From: CAZYPH01 sp964649095
GTDB lineage: Bacteria > Bdellovibrionota > UBA1018 > UBA923
Direction: 5' to 3'
DNA: 18,382 bases
NCBI GenBank assembly: GCA_964649095.1
Contig: CAZYPH010000037.1
Span: 1 to 18,382, forward strand
A program made the translations under genes and the position numbers. The notes beneath the pieces are model-generated. The model had not been told where the DNA came from, ran no database searches, and saw only the letters and a program-made list of their open reading frames with translations. This document shows, piece after piece, positions 14,695 to 18,382 of the stretch (positions are counted from its first letter, which is position 1; every line of letters begins with the position of its first letter).

Positions 14695-15008
14695 CGAAGT
14701 ATTAAAGCTCCATGACAGCTGAGATTCGCTGATTCAAATGAACCAATCGAAGCTATTCCGCTGGTTGGGCCGTACGAGTGCCGTCAGGCAGGTCAAAACC
14801 GAAACCATCGGCCAATAATCTGTTCCGTCCCAGCACCCGGTGGCAGTTTTAGCGACTCTATTTCCACATAAACGACGACACATTTTGTGGGGAGCGCAGT
14901 TGGTCATTTCGTAGGACGGGCCCCAAAACCCACACGCACCCACTTTGTGCAATTTCAAAATCCAATTTTGATTTGACACAAAATTAAAAAAGTCTAATAT
15001 AATCAAAT
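14695..15008. other. Intergenic region before the third AAA_14 ATPase
   Basis: No gene is supported here; a 90-codon minus-strand frame runs through the promoter and looks random. It contains CAAAACCGAAACCATC (14794-14809), which recurs exactly at 7730-7745 upstream of the first ATPase, and ends in the palindrome-promoter of the third ATPase. Confidence 0.6.
14944..15003 (+). promoter_or_regulatory. Promoter with overlapping imperfect palindrome, third AAA_14 ATPase
   Basis: A consensus -35 TTGACA (14973-14978) is followed by overlapping -10 candidates TAATAT (14995-15000, 16-base spacer) and TATAAT (14998-15003, 19-base spacer). Transcription would start at about ATG 15009, with no room for a Shine-Dalgarno. 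An inverted repeat with 18-base arms (14944-14961 and 14965-14982, 14 of 18 pairing by my count, loop CCA) covers the -35. A repressor bound there would block polymerase. Confidence 0.65.
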
Positions 15009-16154
15009 ATGTACAAGCGAGCTTTGCAAGAAAAAGCCCTTCAGGCCCTGCAGCAATACCGGACGCTGGTGTTGCTTGGTCCGCGTCAGTCAGGGAAAAC
15101 GACGCTGGCTACCACGCTATTCTCCGATTTCCAGTACCTCTCTCTTGAGGCGCCCGATGTGCGGGCTTTCGCTCAGGCAGATCCACGTGGTTTTCTTTCA
15201 CAGTATTCGGGCGATCTCATTTTAGATGAAGTACAGCGGACCCCCGAGCTGTTGTCCTATTTGCAGGCCATCCTTGATGACCGCTCTTCAAAGCGGCGTT
15301 TTGTTTTAACGGGTTCTCAGAATTTACTCTTAGCCGAGCGTGTCTCGCAAACGCTCGCGGGCCGAACGCGCATTCTGCACCTGCTGCCGCTTTCGCAACG
15401 AGAAATGAATGTTAATGCGATTGCTGCTCAGGCGCCGCTCGAGGTTCGGTTGTTAAGCGGTGGTTATCCGAGAATTTTTCAACAGGGACTCGACGCTACG
15501 GATTGGCTTGCTCAGTACTACTCGACGTACGTTCAACGAGATGTGCGATCGCTCCTCAACATTGGCGACCTCGATCAGTTTGATCGATTCGTGCGTCTAG
15601 CGGCTGGCCGCACGGGGCAACTCTTAAACTTAGCCTCGTTAGGCACTGACGCGGGCGTTGCGCAGCCGACCGCCAAGGCGTGGCTTTCGGTTTTAAAGAC
15701 GAGCTACGTTTGTTTCACGCTGGAGCCCTATTTTAAAAACTTCGGCAAACGTCTGATTAAGAGCCCAAAACTCTATTTTCACGACACGGGCCTGCTTTGT
15801 TATTTGCTTCGTATCACTCGGCCAGAACACCTCCAGACGCATCCACTGCGTGGCCATATTCTTGAGAACTTTGTGATTTCAGAACGCATCAAACAGCGGT
15901 GGAACGAAGGCCGCGAAGCCCCACTATATTTCTGGCGAGATACGCACGGCAACGAGGTCGATTTGGTTGAAGACGAAGCGGGCATGCTCGAGCCTACCGA
16001 GATCAAATCGGGCGCTACGTTTCAGACTGATTTTGTGGCGGGGCTCGATTTTCTGGGCAAACTGCAACCGCCGAATCGTGGCACGGTCGTCTACGGCGGT
16101 GAGACTAGTTTCGATTTCAAAGACTACCGAGTAGTTTCGTGGCGCGAGGTTTAA
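15009..16154 (+). CDS. AAA_14 / DUF4143 ATPase (third copy)
   Basis: A 381-residue cytoplasmic ATPase. Walker A is GPRQSGKT (24-31), Walker B LILDEVQR (Asp73-Glu74), then FVLTGSQNLLL and LAGRTRILHLLPLS. The middle has the family block LLSGGYPRIF and YVQRDVRSLLNIGDLDQFDRF, followed by a winged-helix-like segment (LASLGTDAGVAQPTAKAWL) and SPKLYFHDTGLLCYLL. The C-terminal restriction-fold signature is complete: NEVDLV (Glu316, Asp318) and PTEIKSG (Glu331, Lys333). This copy is closest to the textbook family pattern. Its message is predicted to be leaderless, with a palindrome on its -35 box. It lies apart from the other two copies, flanked by genes for exported proteins, which suggests independent acquisition. 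Biological role of the family is unsettled. Confidence 0.92.
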   Translation: MYKRALQEKALQALQQYRTLVLLGPRQSGKTTLATTLFSDFQYLSLEAPDVRAFAQADPRGFLSQYSGDLILDEVQRTPELLSYLQAILDDRSSKRRFVLTGSQNLLLAERVSQTLAGRTRILHLLPLSQREMNVNAIAAQAPLEVRLLSGGYPRIFQQGLDATDWLAQYYSTYVQRDVRSLLNIGDLDQFDRFVRLAAGRTGQLLNLASLGTDAGVAQPTAKAWLSVLKTSYVCFTLEPYFKNFGKRLIKSPKLYFHDTGLLCYLLRITRPEHLQTHPLRGHILENFVISERIKQRWNEGREAPLYFWRDTHGNEVDLVEDEAGMLEPTEIKSGATFQTDFVAGLDFLGKLQPPNRGTVVYGGETSFDFKDYRVVSWREV

Positions 16155-16318
16155 ACGATGTCTCTGTGTGGTGGCCGAAGATCGTTAGGGGTTTAGGCAG
16201 CTAGAGGTATCGCCCGATGCTCTTTCGAATTAAATACCGTCGGCAGTATAACTATCTAATATTAAATATATTTCTGCCTGGCTGTAACAGTAGCAAGCGG
16301 CAAGCACAACGCAGGTCA

Positions 16319-16347
16319 TTGACAATTACCCGACAATAATATACAAG
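16319..16347 (+). promoter_or_regulatory. Promoter of the exported protein at 16429
   Basis: TTGACA (16319-16324) is a perfect -35. Candidate -10 elements are TATACA (16340-16345, 15-base spacer) and TACAAG (16342-16347, 17-base spacer). The message would start near 16353 with a leader of about 75 bases, long enough for the Shine-Dalgarno at 16417. Confidence 0.45.
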
Positions 16348-16428
16348 TACTAGCATTGTTTTTAGTGGATGCAGACCCATCGGGTGTCTGTATTTTTTAA
16401 GTTCGTTTGTGTGTTTAGGTGGTGTGTG

Positions 16429-17550
16429 GTGTTTAAACAAAAATTGGTGGGGTTTGTGATTAGTAGAGCCTCTGGTGTAACTTTGGTCGCAGCGTTTTTA
16501 GGTGTGGTGTTATCATCAACTGCCGTGGCCCAAACGCCGCCAACCAATACGACCGTAGCTGATCGCACCTACCCACCCGCGACGGCATTTCTACGTGAGC
16601 GTGGCCAAGTTATACATAATAGCATTGAGCGCATCACGGCTCGACTGCGCGGCCGCGATGCACCGAGGTATCGGGGGGATGGTAGGGTTTTCAATTTCTC
16701 TTTCCTTCATGGGGATCTCCTGAATGGTAGTGTTGAATGGAGGCTGTGGGGTAATCAGATGGGCGAATTCCTCAGAGAATATTCGTTCTCTGTCCTGCAA
16801 TCAATCAACGGGGATGTTTTTTTTGAACAAGGCCGTGAACGACGACATTTTCGATGGAATCGCGCTGCTGGGTATTTTGAGCGGCAAGATGGATCTAGCG
16901 AACGTCTGATTCCTAACATCTTTGAAGAGGATTCTTCTGGTAGGGCATTGGGATTTTGTTCTTTCTTTTTAAAAGATCGATTTAACGTCAGATCTGACGT
17001 CGAACTTTATTTCAAGATTTTTGAGACCCACCCATCAGCAAGTTTGGCTTCGACGCCTGACCCGCTGGTGTTTACGCGGCGTATGTTGTCGCCGTATTCT
17101 TTTTTTACAAGAATGCTTCGCTGGCAGCAGGCTACGGGTGCTGAAGGACAGGTGCGAACGCTGGCGCTTCGAGCACACACACCCGTGACAACCGCCGCTG
17201 ACATGGTGCGTTTGCTTGGCCTAAATAGTGAGCATCAGGAGGTTCAGTGCTCCCGGTTGGGGTATGATGATTATCAGGTGGCCCTTGCATGGCGGTTAAC
17301 GGCATCTCAAATTATCTCCAACGGCGTTGATACTGGAAACAGCGCTCCTCGGACGTTTAGTGAGAATTTTATGGAGAATGGCCGGCCGCGTCGTCGAACC
17401 TTTGTGATAACAGAGATGTTATCGTATAGGGAGCAGCCGTTGCAATCGTACAATTTTCATCCGCCGGCGCTTTTTAGAGCAGGCGATGCCCCCAGCCAGA
17501 GCAGTAGGATTGTTAGTGGCTACACTATCTGCCACCACGTAACCGACTAA
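16429..17550 (+). CDS. Exported protein of unknown function
   Basis: A 373-residue protein from GTG 16429, chosen because AGGTGG (16417-16422) lies six bases upstream and because this start gives a classical Sec signal: basic start MFKQK, hydrophobic core, cleavage at AVA-Q about residue 35. An upstream in-frame ATG at 16369 would add 20 residues without a ribosome site. The mature protein has no membrane segment and is rich in Arg and aromatic residues (GSVEWRLWGNQMGEFLREYS, FFEQGRERRHFRWN), probably a mixed alpha/beta fold. Three cysteines (CSFF, QCSR, ICHH) are scattered; the last falls in a short C-terminal CHHVTD. I recognise no family. It stands alone between the third AAA_14 ATPase and the HigBA-like pair, which is transcribed towards it. 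Confidence 0.7.
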   Translation: MFKQKLVGFVISRASGVTLVAAFLGVVLSSTAVAQTPPTNTTVADRTYPPATAFLRERGQVIHNSIERITARLRGRDAPRYRGDGRVFNFSFLHGDLLNGSVEWRLWGNQMGEFLREYSFSVLQSINGDVFFEQGRERRHFRWNRAAGYFERQDGSSERLIPNIFEEDSSGRALGFCSFFLKDRFNVRSDVELYFKIFETHPSASLASTPDPLVFTRRMLSPYSFFTRMLRWQQATGAEGQVRTLALRAHTPVTTAADMVRLLGLNSEHQEVQCSRLGYDDYQVALAWRLTASQIISNGVDTGNSAPRTFSENFMENGRPRRRTFVITEMLSYREQPLQSYNFHPPALFRAGDAPSQSSRIVSGYTICHHVTD

Positions 17551-17577
17551 AACAGACTCAAGCTTCAAACATCCGAA

Positions 17578-17618
17578 AGCCCGCCTCTGTAAGCATTTAG
17601 TAATCTTACTAGCGGGCT
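17578..17618. terminator. Possible hairpin between convergent genes
   Basis: AGCCCGC (17578-17584) pairs with GCGGGCT (17612-17618), with an inner GTAAG/CTTAC stem (17589-17593, 17605-17609). It lies 28 bases past the stop of the exported protein and before the end of the convergent antitoxin gene. No T run follows, so a terminator role is only suggested by position. Confidence 0.4.
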
Positions 17619-17787
17619 CTTCGACGAGGGCTTGGCGCGGGTGCCTCGTGCTGTAGGACCTCGTTGGTAGTCTGTGGTTCTTGATGTGGGGGGCTAGGCT
17701 CAGTATTGATGCGCACATGCGTTAGGTTTGGACTTTCGGCGAGGGGCCATGTCGACACTGCTGGGAAAAACACCTCAATTGATCAAA

Positions 17788-18111
17788 TTATGCCACTTTG
17801 TCTTCATCATCCTCATCAAGTGGTTTCACTCCAACAACTGTAACGAGCCCAAACGGCCTTAAGAATTTGTCGAGTGTTTCACGCTTGGGGTTTCTCTCTC
17901 CCTTAAGAAATTTGTCTACCGTCTGCTTGCTTTCGCCGACTAGGTTCGCAAAGTCGGTCGTGCCCATTCGTTTGACGACAAAACGGAGAGCGTCTTCAAC
18001 ATTCATGGGTTCATCTTCATCATTGATCAGCTCAGATAGGTACTGGTTTGCGAATGCTGGGTTACGCATTTCTTGGCTGAAATCCTCGTTGTAAGAGTTA
18101 CTTCGATACAT
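17788..18111 (-). CDS. Xre-family antitoxin of a HigBA-like addiction module
   Basis: A 107-residue helix-turn-helix protein. The N-terminal 45 residues are acidic and contain the conserved ...NPAFANQYLSELIND segment of addiction-module antidotes. The helix-turn-helix follows: TDFANLVGESKQTVDKFLKG, with ERNPKRETLDKFLRPFGL closing the domain. The acidic tail DEDDEDKVA is short. It corresponds to the antidote family paired with RelE-fold killer proteins. The start ATG (18109-18111) has a GAGGAAT-type Shine-Dalgarno (AGGAGG-like, just upstream inside the toxin gene), and the gene overlaps the toxin end by 14 bases. The toxin-first order matches HigBA modules. It is expected to bind the toxin and repress the promoter lying outside the window. 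Confidence 0.88.
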   Translation of the reverse strand: MYRSNSYNEDFSQEMRNPAFANQYLSELINDEDEPMNVEDALRFVVKRMGTTDFANLVGESKQTVDKFLKGERNPKRETLDKFLRPFGLVTVVGVKPLDEDDEDKVA

Positions 18112-18382
18112 AATTCCTCCAATACTCTTTGGCCGTAGTAATATCTCTTCTCTGCGTGCTCTTGTCGCCGCCTACTAGAAGAAGAATAATCTCATTTCCG
18201 ATTTCTCCGAAGTACACGCGAAATCCTGGTCCGCGATCAATCTTTATTTCAAAAACACCATCGCCCAAGGCTTTTATGTTCTTTCTTCCGCCGCCATTAG
18301 CAACTCGATCTATAAAGACTCGAATGCTCGCGCGGTGTTGGGTATCTAGTTTTTTGATCCACTCCTGAAACGGCTCCTTACT
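18098..18382 (-). CDS. RelE/HigB-like addiction-module toxin, 5' end outside window
   Basis: The last 94 codons of a RelE-fold toxin, read on the minus strand with a TAA at 18100-18098. The sequence SKEPFQEWIKKLDTQHRASI, RVFIDRVANGGGRKNIKALG, DGVFEIKIDRGPGFRVYF and LLVGGDKSTQRRDITTAKEY is a close fit to the family of addiction-module killer proteins (Gp49/HigB-like), which cut mRNA on the ribosome. Typical family members are about 100 residues, so only roughly the first 5-10 residues are missing. It overlaps the antitoxin gene start by 14 bases. The conserved basic and aromatic residues (GPGFRVYF, GGDKS) are present, so the toxin looks intact. A plus-strand frame covering the same bases is a shadow. 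Confidence 0.88.
   Translation of the reverse strand, partial: SKEPFQEWIKKLDTQHRASIRVFIDRVANGGGRKNIKALGDGVFEIKIDRGPGFRVYFGEIGNEIILLLVGGDKSTQRRDITTAKEYWRNYVSK

Noticed and set aside
14734..15006. A 90-codon minus-strand frame before the third AAA_14 ATPase
   Set aside because: It starts inside the predicted promoter-palindrome, has random-looking composition and no Shine-Dalgarno. It is best explained as an open frame by chance.
16231..16280. GGCAG/CTGCC hairpin after the third ATPase
   Set aside because: Five-base stem with a 27-base A+T-rich loop; too weak to support a terminator.
11562..17801. Shared 14 bases (coding KDKVA/EDKVA) at the ends of the MNT gene and the HigA-like antitoxin
   Set aside because: About one 14-base match is expected by chance in a window of this size, and the proteins are unrelated.
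18129..18368. Plus-strand frame at the right edge
   Set aside because: The minus strand of the same bases encodes a clear RelE/HigB-type toxin.

Overview
The window looks like the chromosome of a free-living, motile, Gram-negative bacterium at roughly balanced G+C. It carries a soluble chemoreceptor, a chromate-type transporter, a GT-C glycosyltransferase and several exported proteins with Sec or lipoprotein-like signals. The chemoreceptor and the LamG-type exported protein would suit a Bdellovibrionota/deltaproteobacterial-type organism, but nothing here fixes the taxon. No rRNA, tRNA, CRISPR array, transposase or phage structural gene was seen.

Layout. 1-1506: a YggU/DUF167 gene (5' end cut by the window edge) converges on and overlaps a two-domain ChrA transporter. 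1619-2976: an exported LamG-type protein whose last 44 codons are displaced by a one-base frameshift at a run of seven Gs. 3031-4383: a cytoplasmic methyl-accepting protein with a C-terminal zinc-binding CZB domain, possibly driven by a flagellar sigma-28-type promoter. 4455-5354: an unrecognised, probably lipid-anchored protein, followed by what looks like the decayed 3' tail of a second copy of the chemoreceptor gene. 5510-5875: a small exported protein made mostly of a Thr-Gly minisatellite. 6010-7701: a membrane glycosyltransferase-like protein.

7700-12400 and 15009-16154 form an accessory zone. It holds three mutually divergent AAA_14/DUF4143 ATPases, a nucleotidyltransferase plus ribbon-helix-helix pair, and a convergent HEPN plus minimal nucleotidyltransferase pair. 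Two exported proteins of unknown function follow (12679-14694, with a three-fold internal repeat, and 16429-17550). The right edge carries a HigBA-like toxin-antitoxin pair, the toxin cut by the window end.

The most interesting pattern is regulatory. Each of the three AAA_14 ATPase genes, and the nucleotidyltransferase at 10499, has its own different palindrome or tandem palindrome lying on a promoter whose predicted start of transcription falls on or next to the start codon. None of the four has a Shine-Dalgarno sequence. This suggests leaderless, individually auto-regulated (or self-recognising) selfish/defence-like modules. The ATPase at 9204 has also lost the nuclease-type residues that the other two keep.
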